Assembly: GCA_036375715.1 (NCBI GenBank)
Contig: DASVBS010000060.1
Coordinates: 124,001-188,000 of the forward strand
Reading direction: 5' to 3'
DNA: 64,000 nucleotides
From: Longimicrobiaceae bacterium
GTDB taxonomy: Bacteria; Gemmatimonadota; Gemmatimonadetes; Longimicrobiales; Longimicrobiaceae
The notes under the pieces are model-generated. The model saw nothing but the letters and a program-made list of their open reading frames with translations. It did no database searches and was not told the DNA's origin. Each line of letters starts with the position of its first letter. Within the stretch, counting starts at the first letter, position 1. The position numbers were made by a program, and so were the translations under genes. Below, one piece after another: positions 53,938-62,130 of the stretch.

Positions 53938-55632
53938 ATGCGACGTTTTGTTCCTCGCGCCGTACTGGGCGCGGCGCTGGCGATCGGCGCGGCCGCCTGC
54001 GCGGCGGGGACGGCGACCTCCGGCCCCGCCAGTGAGGATGCCGGGGGCCGTTACCAGGTCATGATCCCCGATCCGACGCCGCAGGGTGGCGTTTCGGAGC
54101 GAGACGCCCAGCGCGTCGCTGCGCTTCTTCGACGGCAGGTCAGTGGGATGCCCACGCACGTCGCCCTGGACGTGGAGCGAATCCGTGCCGCAATGCAGCA
54201 GTACGGAGTCGCGGCTCTGGACTCCACCACCTCCCGCCAGCTTGCTCAGCAGCTCGGAGCGCAGAACGTACTCTACCTGGTTCTGGGTCAGGGTGGATCG
54301 GGCCTCTCCGCCGATGCGCAGTTCATCGACGTGGCCAGCGGCGACGTGATCCGTCTCGATGACGTCTCCGGTGCGAACGCGAACGAGCTGGCCGACTCCA
54401 TCTTCAGCGCGCTGGAATCCTCGATCGAGGGCCTCCGCCAGGCAGCGGCCTGCAACGATCAGCTGGCCAGCGAGCAGTACGAGCGGGCGCTGGCGATGTG
54501 TGATAGCGCGCTCGCGGTGGTGCCTTCGAGCACTTCGGCCCTCTACGGCAAGGCGACCGCACTCCTTCAGCTGGAGCGCTACGAGGAGGCGCTGGCGGCG
54601 TACGAGGAGCTGCTGCAGCGCGAGAATACGCACCAGGATGCGCTGCTCGGAGCGGGTCTGGCGGCGAGCAACCTCGGCCGCTCCGAGGATGCGCGCGGGT
54701 ACTATAACCGTTACCTCGAGCTCAACCCTGGCAACGCCCAGGTGCGGATGAGGGCGGCGACCGACATCGCCGGGGCGGGGGACTATCTCTCCGCCTATGA
54801 GGTTCTGCAGCCCGTCGCGGATCAGTTCCAGAGCGATCTCGAGTTCCAGCGCTTCCTGTTCAGCCTCGCCACCGCGGCCGGGCAGCAGGCGTCGAACGAT
54901 GGCGGTGAGGATGCGGCCCGTCCGTACTTCGAGGCGGCGCTGCAGGCGTACGAGCGCGCTTTCTCGAGCGACAGCGTCAAGCCCGACATCTCTCAGATCC
55001 GCCAGGCGATCGCGGTGAACATGGGTCTCGGGCGCACCGACCAGGCGCTGGAGATGGCTCGGCAGGCGACCGTTCAGTACGACACGGTGGCCTCGATCTG
55101 GAACCAGTACGCGACCGCACTCGCCGACGCCGGCCGCCACCAGGAGGCCATTCCGGCGTTCACGCGGGTCATCGAGCTCGATCCGGACTACGAGGACGTC
55201 TACATCCGTCGGGCCATGGCCTACCTGGAGACGGGACAGCAGCAGGAGGCGCTGGCGGACCTGCAGCAGGCGGCCCAGCGCGGCAACACCGATAACGTGG
55301 CGCGCGTGCTCTTCGCCGAGGGGAACGAGGCGATGCAGGCGACCCGCTATGAGGACGCCGAGCAGCTGTTGGAGATGGCCGCACAGTACGCTACCGGCGA
55401 GCTGCGCGCCCAGATCCTGTTCTTCCAGGGATACGCGATCTTCCAGCAGGGTAACCAGATCGCCCGGGCGAACGGCACCGGTGCGGCTGGCCCCGCGCGC
55501 CAGGCGCTCGAGCTCTTCCAGCGCGCCCGTCCGCTCGTCGAAGCGGGGTCGAACGCGCAGAAAGAGCAGCTCCTGAACTCGATCGATCAGTACATCGCGA
55601 ACCAGGAAGCCATCATCCGCGCCGCCGGCTGA
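53938..55632 (+). CDS. TPR lipoprotein
   Basis: A 564-residue exported lipoprotein. The signal peptide (basic RRFVPR, hydrophobic segment) ends with the lipobox AAAC. Residues about 30-160 resemble a LpoB/CsgG-like domain (VRVAALLRRQ...QQLGAQNVLYLVLGQGGSGLSADAQFIDVASGDVIRLDDVSG). At least six TPR repeats follow, e.g. YEEALAAYEELLQREN and RHQEAIPAFTRVIELDPDYEDVYIRRAMAYLETGQQQEALADL. GGAGA precedes the ATG. It could organise envelope complexes. The gene ends at repeat element E. Confidence 0.82.
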   Translation: MRRFVPRAVLGAALAIGAAACAAGTATSGPASEDAGGRYQVMIPDPTPQGGVSERDAQRVAALLRRQVSGMPTHVALDVERIRAAMQQYGVAALDSTTSRQLAQQLGAQNVLYLVLGQGGSGLSADAQFIDVASGDVIRLDDVSGANANELADSIFSALESSIEGLRQAAACNDQLASEQYERALAMCDSALAVVPSSTSALYGKATALLQLERYEEALAAYEELLQRENTHQDALLGAGLAASNLGRSEDARGYYNRYLELNPGNAQVRMRAATDIAGAGDYLSAYEVLQPVADQFQSDLEFQRFLFSLATAAGQQASNDGGEDAARPYFEAALQAYERAFSSDSVKPDISQIRQAIAVNMGLGRTDQALEMARQATVQYDTVASIWNQYATALADAGRHQEAIPAFTRVIELDPDYEDVYIRRAMAYLETGQQQEALADLQQAAQRGNTDNVARVLFAEGNEAMQATRYEDAEQLLEMAAQYATGELRAQILFFQGYAIFQQGNQIARANGTGAAGPARQALELFQRARPLVEAGSNAQKEQLLNSIDQYIANQEAIIRAAG

Positions 55633-55642
55633 CGCGCCCGGG

Positions 55643-55798
55643 ATTACGGATTACGAATTACGAATTACGACCTGTCACTGAATCGCGCAGGGCCCGAGGG
55701 AAGGATCGCGTATCGGGGCGGTCGTCGCCGGACGCGACCCTTCGCTTCGCGGGAATGCTAGCCGGACAAGTAATTCGTAATTCGTAATTCGTAATTTT
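55643..55798. repeat. Paired inverted heptamer arrays, element E
   Basis: Left: four ATTACGA/ATTACGG units (55643-55670). Right: TAATTCG three times plus TAATTTT (55771-55798), the inverted form. The spacer is about 100 bases. Units are the same as in element C, 19 kb away. The element lies between convergent genes, so a role as bidirectional terminator is possible. Confidence 0.85.
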
Positions 55799-55810
55799 TC
55801 GCCTCCGCCC

Positions 55811-56752
55811 TCAGCATTTCACTGCCAGCTTCCACTCCGCCACTCCGTAGCTGAATTTCCGTCCGCTGATCGGCTCGCCGTCCGCGTTCACGCTCAGCTC
55901 CTCGTCCGATTCCAGGGTGAAGGCGGGGAGTTGGAGGTAGACGACCGCGGGGTGTCCGAGGTGCTCTCCCGCGCGCAGCTGCGGCAGGAGCCGCAGGAAC
56001 TCCACGCGCGACATCTCCCGGACGAGGCAGAGGTCGAGCAAGCCGTCGGACGGATCGGCGACCGGGGTGAGGACGTTGCCTCCGCCCGTGCGGCGCCCGT
56101 TTCCGACCGCGAAGAGCAGGAAGCGACCCTCGGCGATCGTTCCTTCGGCGGTGCTCACCCGAGCGGTGAGCGGTTCCAGCGCAACGAACTTGCGCACACC
56201 GGTAACCAGATAGGCGAGCGGACCGAGAACCCGCTTGGCCTCGGTAGAGGCCTCCTCGGTCGCCTCGGCACCGAACCCGCCGGTGGAGACGTTCAGGAAG
56301 CACCTTCCTTCCACTCGGGCCACGTCCATCAGCCGCTCCCCTCCGCCGACCGCGACCTCCACCGCTTCTTCCACCTCCTCGGGAATCTCCAGCGCCCCGG
56401 CGAGATCGTTGGCGGTGCCCAGGGGAATGATGCCCAATCGGGGCGGCTCGCGGCCGGCACCGCTTGCCCGCATCCACTGGTCGATCCCGTTGACCACCTC
56501 GTTGATGGTCCCGTCTCCGCCGGCCGCGATCAACAGATCGCAGCTCTGCTCACACGCCTCTCTTGCCATCCAGATCGCATCGCCGCCCTCGAAGGTGAGC
56601 CGCGCCCGAACCTCGTCTCCCGCCTGGCGACGCGCCTGGATGCTGTTCCTGAGCCGCTCGAGCGTGTCGGTGTTCGACTCGTTTATGATGAAGGTGATGC
56701 GCACCTGCGACTCCGTGCTGAGGGTTACGTTGCGAACGTGCAAATTCTTCAC
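55811..56752 (-). CDS. Diacylglycerol/sphingosine kinase-like lipid kinase (YegS family)
   Basis: ATP-dependent kinase of the YegS/BmrU family acting on diacylglycerol or related lipids. Motifs are LLIAAGGDGTINEVVNG, IPLGTANDLAGALEIP, FLNVSTGGFGAEATEEA and a C-terminal NADGEPISGRKFSY, all intact; about 313 residues. A GTG at 56752 opens the frame, but a GTG at 56704 (VRITFIINES, with GGAG upstream) gives the more usual N-terminus. It is divergent from the mraZ promoter. Confidence 0.92.
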   Translation of the reverse strand: MKNLHVRNVTLSTESQVRITFIINESNTDTLERLRNSIQARRQAGDEVRARLTFEGGDAIWMAREACEQSCDLLIAAGGDGTINEVVNGIDQWMRASGAGREPPRLGIIPLGTANDLAGALEIPEEVEEAVEVAVGGGERLMDVARVEGRCFLNVSTGGFGAEATEEASTEAKRVLGPLAYLVTGVRKFVALEPLTARVSTAEGTIAEGRFLLFAVGNGRRTGGGNVLTPVADPSDGLLDLCLVREMSRVEFLRLLPQLRAGEHLGHPAVVYLQLPAFTLESDEELSVNADGEPISGRKFSYGVAEWKLAVKC

Positions 56753-56830
56753 CCGATCCGGCCTTCAGGTCGCCCACTCTTCGCTCAGCGCCTCACTCTC
56801 TCCGCCACACCTGCTCCGCAAAGGCTTGGG

Positions 56831-56858
56831 TTGACTTCTTGCAGGCGGCCCATAGCTT
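56831..56858 (+). promoter_or_regulatory. Promoter of the mra/dcw cluster
   Basis: TTGACT (56831-56836), a 16-base spacer and TAGCTT (56853-56858). It lies immediately upstream of the MraZ boxes and resembles the tRNA promoter at 5891 (TTGACA-16-TACCTT). Confidence 0.6.
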
Positions 56859-56862
56859 TCGG

Positions 56863-56897
56863 GTGGGGAAAAGTGGGGGAGAATGGGGCGACGTGGT
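56863..56897 (+). promoter_or_regulatory. MraZ boxes
   Basis: GTGGG at 56863, GTGGG at 56873, ATGGG at 56883 and GTGGT at 56893 recur every 10 bases exactly. MraZ binds GTGGG repeats spaced in this way upstream of its own gene in other bacteria. Here the first two boxes are perfect and the last two degenerate, and the set sits just after the -10 box, over the transcription start. Confidence 0.8.
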
Positions 56898-56918
56898 TCA
56901 ACTCCGAATGGGCGCGGG

Positions 56919-57350
56919 ATGAGCGGCTTCCTGGGGAGCTATCGACATCAGATCGATGAGAAGGGGAGGCTGAGCCTGCCCGCTCCATTTCGCCGCGATA
57001 CAGACGAGCGCCCACTGGTACTGGTCCAGGTCCACGCCCAGTCGCTGACCCTCTACCCGGCCGACACCTGGTCGGGCGTCGAGGAACGCCTGCTCGAGCT
57101 CCTGCGACGTCAGCCTGCGGCCCGCGCCAACGTCCTCGCCATCACCGCCAACGCCGTCGAAGTCGTCCCCGATCGACAGGGTCGCATCCTGGTCCCGCAG
57201 CGCCTGCTTGCCGCTGCGGGGTTGACCGACTCGGCACTCCTCGTCGGCGTGATCGACCGCATCGAGATCTGGGATCCGCAGCGTTTCGAGGCGACGCTGG
57301 CGGAGCGGGACCAGCAGTTCGATCGGTTCACGGCGCAGATCTTCGGGTGA
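56919..57350 (+). CDS. mraZ: MraZ transcriptional regulator
   Basis: AbrB-like DNA-binding repressor of the division and cell-wall cluster. Two MraZ half-domains: SGFLGSYRHQIDEKGRLSLPAPFR at the N-terminus, and ANAVEVVPDRQGRILVPQRLLAAAGL, each with the DxKGR(L/I)xxP-type motif. The 143-residue length is standard. ATG at 56919 is chosen since homologs start at this motif; the upstream ATG at 56883 lies inside a MraZ box. The gene is autoregulated by the boxes described above. Confidence 0.95.
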   Translation: MSGFLGSYRHQIDEKGRLSLPAPFRRDTDERPLVLVQVHAQSLTLYPADTWSGVEERLLELLRRQPAARANVLAITANAVEVVPDRQGRILVPQRLLAAAGLTDSALLVGVIDRIEIWDPQRFEATLAERDQQFDRFTAQIFG

Positions 57351-57354
57351 GCTG

Positions 57355-58287
57355 ATGAGCGACGCGACCTCCTACCACGTACCGGTCCTGGTCGAGGAGG
57401 TAATGGAGATTCTGCGGCCGGAAGCGGGCGGACTCTTTCTGGATGGAACCGTGGGAGGCGGTGGACACGCCGAAGCGCTGCTCACTCGTGGCCCCGAGGC
57501 GCGGTTGATCGGGGTCGATCGCGATCCCGACGCCATCGCGGCTGCAAGCCGCCGGCTGGAACGCTTCGGCGACCGCGTGAGGCTCGTCTCCGCCGTGTAT
57601 GCCGATGCGGTGGCCGCTGCAGGGATTGCGCCCGGGTCGTTGCAGGGAGCCCTCCTGGACCTGGGGGTCTCCTCGCACCAGGTCGACGAGGAGGCCCGTG
57701 GCTTCACCTTTCGCGCCGGGGCGCCGCTCGACATGCGGATGGCCGCGGCGAGTCGGGGCGAGGAGACCGCCGCCGATCTGCTCGCGCGCCTCTCCGAGGA
57801 GGAGCTCGCGAACATCTTCTTCCGCTACGGCGAGGAGCGCCGCGCGCGCCGGCTCGCCCGCACCATCGTGGAGATGCGCGAGCGAGAGCCGCTCACCCGC
57901 AGCGAGCACCTGGTCGAGGCGATCGAGCGATCGCTGATCCGGCCCACCGCCCAGGATCGCGCCCGCATCTTCCAGGCGCTTCGCATCGCGGTGAACAAGG
58001 AGATCGAGGGGCTGGAGCGCGCCCTCCCCTCCCTCCGCGACGCGCTGGCGAGTGGCGGCGCCTTCGTGGTGCTCTCCTACCATTCGCTGGAGGATCGACT
58101 GGTGAAGGAATCCTTCCGGGAATGGAGCCGAGACTGTGTGTGCCCACCCCAGCTCCCGGTCTGCGTCTGCGGCGGCAAGGCGATGGGAAAGCTGATCACG
58201 CGCAAGCCAATCGTCGCGAGCCGGGAAGAGGTGGAGCGCAACCCTCGCGCGCGTAGCGTGCGTCTGCGAGCGTGGAGGCGAGCATGA
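57355..58287 (+). CDS. rsmH: 16S rRNA (cytosine1402-N4)-methyltransferase RsmH
   Basis: Methylates N4 of C1402 in 16S rRNA. The SAM motif LDGTVGGGGHAEALL near the start, GALLDLGVSSHQVDE, GFTFRAGAPLDMRM, RIFQALRIAVNKEI, GGAFVVLSYHSLEDRLVKE and the C-terminal CVCGG segment are all present. The 310-residue length is normal. It follows mraZ after 4 bases and overlaps ftsL (ATGA), as usual in this cluster. Confidence 0.96.
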   Translation: MSDATSYHVPVLVEEVMEILRPEAGGLFLDGTVGGGGHAEALLTRGPEARLIGVDRDPDAIAAASRRLERFGDRVRLVSAVYADAVAAAGIAPGSLQGALLDLGVSSHQVDEEARGFTFRAGAPLDMRMAAASRGEETAADLLARLSEEELANIFFRYGEERRARRLARTIVEMREREPLTRSEHLVEAIERSLIRPTAQDRARIFQALRIAVNKEIEGLERALPSLRDALASGGAFVVLSYHSLEDRLVKESFREWSRDCVCPPQLPVCVCGGKAMGKLITRKPIVASREEVERNPRARSVRLRAWRRA

Positions 58288-58646
58288 CGGGTCGGCGAGG
58301 GCTCCACCGTCCTGTTCAGCCGCCACGATTGCCGACCTGGCTGCGTGCGACAGGCTGGCTAGCGCTCCTCCTGAGCGCGCTCTTCGTGGTTACCTGGCGG
58401 CAGACACGAGGGCTGGAGCTGGAGGCAGCGTTACGCGATCTGGCCACCCAGCGGGAGCTGGCCGAGACGGAGCGAATCGAACACCAGCGAAACATCCAGC
58501 GACTGCGCAGCCGGGCACGCGTGCTTCGCGTAGCTCGCGAGCGGCTCGGGATGAGGCTTGCGGTCGGCGACGAGATCGTCTTCCTGCCCGCCGCGGGAGC
58601 GGTGGCTCCCGCCAGGAAACTCGATCCAGCGGAGGGGGCCGAATGA
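58284..58646 (+). CDS. ftsL: FtsL-like cell division protein
   Basis: Bitopic divisome protein. A basic, P-rich cytoplasmic N-terminus is followed by one membrane helix (about residues 20-40, WLALLLSALFVVTW) and a periplasmic leucine-zipper-like coiled coil (about 42-90). The end AVGDEIVFLPA has the usual signal for the periplasmic part. It is poorly conserved in sequence, so identity rests on topology and on position between rsmH and ftsI. ATG 58284 overlaps the rsmH stop. Confidence 0.85.
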   Translation: MTGRRGLHRPVQPPRLPTWLRATGWLALLLSALFVVTWRQTRGLELEAALRDLATQRELAETERIEHQRNIQRLRSRARVLRVARERLGMRLAVGDEIVFLPAAGAVAPARKLDPAEGAE

Positions 58647-60640
58647 GCGCGCACCGCAACAACGCGCCTCCCTCGAACTGGCCACGCTTCCGGCTGCGCC
58701 GCTGGCTCCTGTTGGGCGCTTTTCTGCTCGCCGCCGGTGCTGTGCTGGGACGCGCATTCCAGCTGCAGGCGCTCGAACACGAAAGATGGGCGGCGGAAGC
58801 GCTGGAGCAGCAGCAGGAGCGGGTCCCGCTTCCTGCCCGGCGCGGCGGCATCTACGACCGGGATGGGGAACCGCTCGCTCTCAGCTACGAGACTTACCGT
58901 GTATCCGTGGCACCGCGGGAGCTTCGCGACGCGGAGGCGGCGCGCGACCTCCTGGTGGAGGCGCTGGGGGTTTCCCGCCGCGTCGCGGAGCGTGCGGTGG
59001 ACCCGGAACGCCGCTGGGTGGTGCTGCCCGGTCGCTACTCCGCCGAGCAGCGCGTGAAAGTCGGACGTGTGGCCGGCATCTATTTCGAGCGCGACCTCGA
59101 GCGCTTCTACCCGCAGGGTGAGGTCGGGCGCGAGCTGGTCGGCGTGGTCACGCGGGACGGCCGGGCGCTGGGTGGGGTGGAACAGTATTTCGACGACGTG
59201 CTCAGCGGCGTTCAGGGGTATTCCGTGCTCCGGCGCGACGCCCGGGGCAGAACCCACCCCGCGCTCTCGCTGCCGGTGGTCCCGCCGGTTGACGGGTCGG
59301 ATGTGCGGCTGACGATCGATCTGGACCTGCAGGAGATTGCGGACGACGCGCTGCGTACCGCCATCGAACAGGCCAATGCCTCCGGCGGCGACCTGGTGCT
59401 GCTCGACGTGAATACCGGCGAGATTCTCGCCGCCGCCTCTCGCCGCGGGGGAAGGGCCCGGACCCTGACCGCTATTACAGAGCCGTATGAACCCGGATCC
59501 ACGTTGAAGCCGCTGTTCGCTGGAGCTCTCCTCGCGGAAGGCCGTGCGACGCGCCACGATTCGGTCTACACGGAGAACGGAAGATGGACGCTCGCAGGGC
59601 GAACGATCACAGACACGCACGCGATGGAGTGGGCCTCGCTCGAGGAGGTGATCCGCGAGTCGAGCAACATCGGCATCGTGAAGTTCGCGACGCGGCTCAC
59701 CCCCGGCGAGCAGTACCGCTATCTGCGCGACTATGGCTTCGGCACGCCCACGGGCGTGGCCTATCCCTCGGAATCGTCGGGACGGCTCCGCAGGCCGCAG
59801 CAGTGGTCGCGCCTGAGCCCCGCCAGCCTGGCCATGGGGTACGAGATCTCGGTGACCCCCCTGCAGCTCGCCGCGGCCTACGCCGCGGTAGCGAACGGGG
59901 GGGTGCTGATGGAGCCTTACCTGGTGCGAGAGATCCGTGACGCGAGCGGGCGGGTGATCGAGCGCAGGGAGCCGCGGGCGCTCCGGCGCGTGCTGCCCGA
60001 ATGGGCCGCCGAGCAGGTAACCGAGATGCTGGCCAAAGTGGTGGAGGACGGAACCGCCACGCGCGCCGCGATCGACAACTTCAAGGTTGCCGGAAAAACC
60101 GGTACATCGCGACGCACAGGACCCAATGGGAGATACCTGCCCGGTAGCTACACCGCTTCCTTCGTCGGGTACTTCCCCGTGGAGGACCCGCAGGTCGTGA
60201 TCCTGGTCAAGATCGACGAGCCGCGCGGCGACTATTACGGCGGCCTCACTGCCGCCCCCGTGACCCGCGAGACGCTCCAGGGGATCCTCGCCAGCCGGTC
60301 CTCGGCCGTTCACCTCGCCCGGCTGGTTGGCACGACCGCACTCGCCACCCCCGGCGCTTCGGCGCTGATCCGGGGGACCACGCCGCCCGAGCGGCCCGCG
60401 GAGCCGGCGTACGTGCTCGACCTGGACGACATCCCAGAGACGGCTCCCGATACGACGACTCGCAGCGTGCGTGTGCCCCAGCTGGTCGGCTTGCCGTTGC
60501 GTGAAGCGGCCCGGCGGAGTCACGCGGCCGGTCTCCTGGTGCGCCTGCGAGGTTCCGGTCTGGTGGAGTGGACCGAGCCGGCCGCGGGCGAGACGGTCGC
60601 CATCGGCGACACCATTCTGCTGGTGGGGAGGAACCGGTGA
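58643..60640 (+). CDS. ftsI: Penicillin-binding protein FtsI (PBP3) with PASTA domain
   Basis: Septal peptidoglycan transpeptidase. One N-terminal membrane helix (about residues 21-41) precedes the pedestal domain (RGGIYDRDGEPLALS). The transpeptidase motifs are S286-T-L-K289, S340-S-N342 and K485-T-G. One C-terminal PASTA domain (about 605-664: VRVPQLVGLPLREAARRSHAAGLLVRLRGSGLVEW...) follows; such a domain is usual in Gram-positive class-B PBPs but less so in Proteobacteria. It overlaps ftsL and murE by 4 bases each. Confidence 0.95.
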   Translation: MSAHRNNAPPSNWPRFRLRRWLLLGAFLLAAGAVLGRAFQLQALEHERWAAEALEQQQERVPLPARRGGIYDRDGEPLALSYETYRVSVAPRELRDAEAARDLLVEALGVSRRVAERAVDPERRWVVLPGRYSAEQRVKVGRVAGIYFERDLERFYPQGEVGRELVGVVTRDGRALGGVEQYFDDVLSGVQGYSVLRRDARGRTHPALSLPVVPPVDGSDVRLTIDLDLQEIADDALRTAIEQANASGGDLVLLDVNTGEILAAASRRGGRARTLTAITEPYEPGSTLKPLFAGALLAEGRATRHDSVYTENGRWTLAGRTITDTHAMEWASLEEVIRESSNIGIVKFATRLTPGEQYRYLRDYGFGTPTGVAYPSESSGRLRRPQQWSRLSPASLAMGYEISVTPLQLAAAYAAVANGGVLMEPYLVREIRDASGRVIERREPRALRRVLPEWAAEQVTEMLAKVVEDGTATRAAIDNFKVAGKTGTSRRTGPNGRYLPGSYTASFVGYFPVEDPQVVILVKIDEPRGDYYGGLTAAPVTRETLQGILASRSSAVHLARLVGTTALATPGASALIRGTTPPERPAEPAYVLDLDDIPETAPDTTTRSVRVPQLVGLPLREAARRSHAAGLLVRLRGSGLVEWTEPAAGETVAIGDTILLVGRNR

Positions 60641-62130
60641 GCCGCCTCCGCGAGATCGCCCGCAGGTTGGCGGCGGAAGGTCTGCTCCGTGTGCCATCGG
60701 AGGCGGAATCGACCCCTGACGTGCCGGTGCGGGAGGTGACCATCGACTCCCGGCAGGCCGGTCCCGACGTCCTCTTCTGCGCGATCCGCGGGACCACGGC
60801 GGACGCGCACCGGTACCTGGGTGAGGTTCAGCGCGCCGGCGCGGCAGCGGCCCTGGTGGAGGAGGTGAATGGCGCAGTTCCGCTCACTCAGGTCCAGGTG
60901 GTCGACGGGCGCAGGGCGGCGGCATTCGCGGCGGCGGAGCATTTCGGCGATCCGTGGACCGAGCTGACGCTCGTTGGCGTTACGGGTACCAATGGCAAGA
61001 CCACCAGCGTCTCGATCCTGCGCCACCTGCTCTCGGCGCGAGGGCCGGCGGCGTCGATCGGGACGCTTGGCGTGGTGGGGCCCGAGGGAGGGGTGCTGCC
61101 GGGAACGGAGGGTCTCACCACGCCAGGCCCGGTCGACGTTGCGCGCTGGCTGCGCCGCTTGCGGGAGACCCCCGTAGACGCAGTGGCGATGGAAGTCTCC
61201 TCCCACGCGCTGCACCAGGCGCGTGCCGCTGCAGTCCGGTTCGACGCCGCCCTCTTCACCAATCTCAGCCGCGACCACCTGGATTACCACGGCACGCTCG
61301 AGGAGTACCGCGCCGCCAAGCTGCTGCTGGCGTCGCTGGTGAAGCCGGGAGGAGCGGTGGTTGTCAACGCTGACGATCCGGCTTGGGCCGACGTGCGCGC
61401 GCCGTCCGGGGTGCGCACCGTACGTTTCGGCCTGCAGGCGGGGGAAGCCGAGGTGCGTGCAGCTTCTGTGCGGGTGGGAGCGCGGGGCATGGAGTTTCTC
61501 CTGACCCTCCCCGACGGGCAGGCCGAGGTGGTGCTACCGCTCTATGGCGCGTACAACGTCGCAAACGCTGTCGGTTGCGCGGCAGTCCTCTGGTCGCTGG
61601 GCTGGACCGCCGATGAGATCGCCGGAGGCCTACGCACGCTGCCGCAGGTGCCCGGTCGGCTCGAGCGGGTGCCGCTGCCCGAAGGGTTCCCGACCGTACT
61701 CATCGACTTCGCCCACACGCCGGACGCCCTGGAACGCGCCCTCGGTGCCGTGCGCCCCCTGGTCCGGGGGCGACTGGTCGTAGTGTTCGGTGCCGGCGGC
61801 GACCGCGACCGAGGCAAGCGCCCGGAAATGGGAGGGGTGGCCGTTCGGATGGCCGATCGCGTCATCGTTACCTCCGACAATCCGCGCACCGAGGACCCGG
61901 AGCGGATCGCCGACGACATCGAGGCGGGAATGGAGGGGGCGGCACACGAACGCATCATCGATCGGCGCGAGGCCATCCGGTATGCTCTGCAGACCTCCGG
62001 CGAGGACGATATCGTTCTGCTCGCCGGCAAGGGACACGAAACCTATCAGATCCGCGGCACTGAAAAGCTTCCCTTCGACGAGCGCGAAGTGATCCGCGAG
62101 ATCCTGAATGAGATCGGAGATCGACGTTGA
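60637..62130 (+). CDS. murE: UDP-MurNAc-tripeptide synthetase MurE
   Basis: Adds the third amino acid to UDP-MurNAc-L-Ala-D-Glu. The ATP-binding GVTGTNGKTTS, the MEVSSHALHQ segment and the C-terminal VTSDNPRTEDP are present. The DNPR motif marks meso-diaminopimelate as substrate, in contrast to lysine-adding enzymes. The 497-residue length fits. A GTG start overlaps the ftsI stop as GTGA, and the stop couples to murF as TTGA. Confidence 0.96.
   Translation: MSRLREIARRLAAEGLLRVPSEAESTPDVPVREVTIDSRQAGPDVLFCAIRGTTADAHRYLGEVQRAGAAAALVEEVNGAVPLTQVQVVDGRRAAAFAAAEHFGDPWTELTLVGVTGTNGKTTSVSILRHLLSARGPAASIGTLGVVGPEGGVLPGTEGLTTPGPVDVARWLRRLRETPVDAVAMEVSSHALHQARAAAVRFDAALFTNLSRDHLDYHGTLEEYRAAKLLLASLVKPGGAVVVNADDPAWADVRAPSGVRTVRFGLQAGEAEVRAASVRVGARGMEFLLTLPDGQAEVVLPLYGAYNVANAVGCAAVLWSLGWTADEIAGGLRTLPQVPGRLERVPLPEGFPTVLIDFAHTPDALERALGAVRPLVRGRLVVVFGAGGDRDRGKRPEMGGVAVRMADRVIVTSDNPRTEDPERIADDIEAGMEGAAHERIIDRREAIRYALQTSGEDDIVLLAGKGHETYQIRGTEKLPFDEREVIREILNEIGDRR

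Noticed and set aside
58316-60697. 793-codon open frame on the minus strand opposite ftsI
   Set aside because: It is antisense to a clearly conserved gene, its composition is R-, G- and H-rich without any domain, and such frames are frequent in high-GC DNA.
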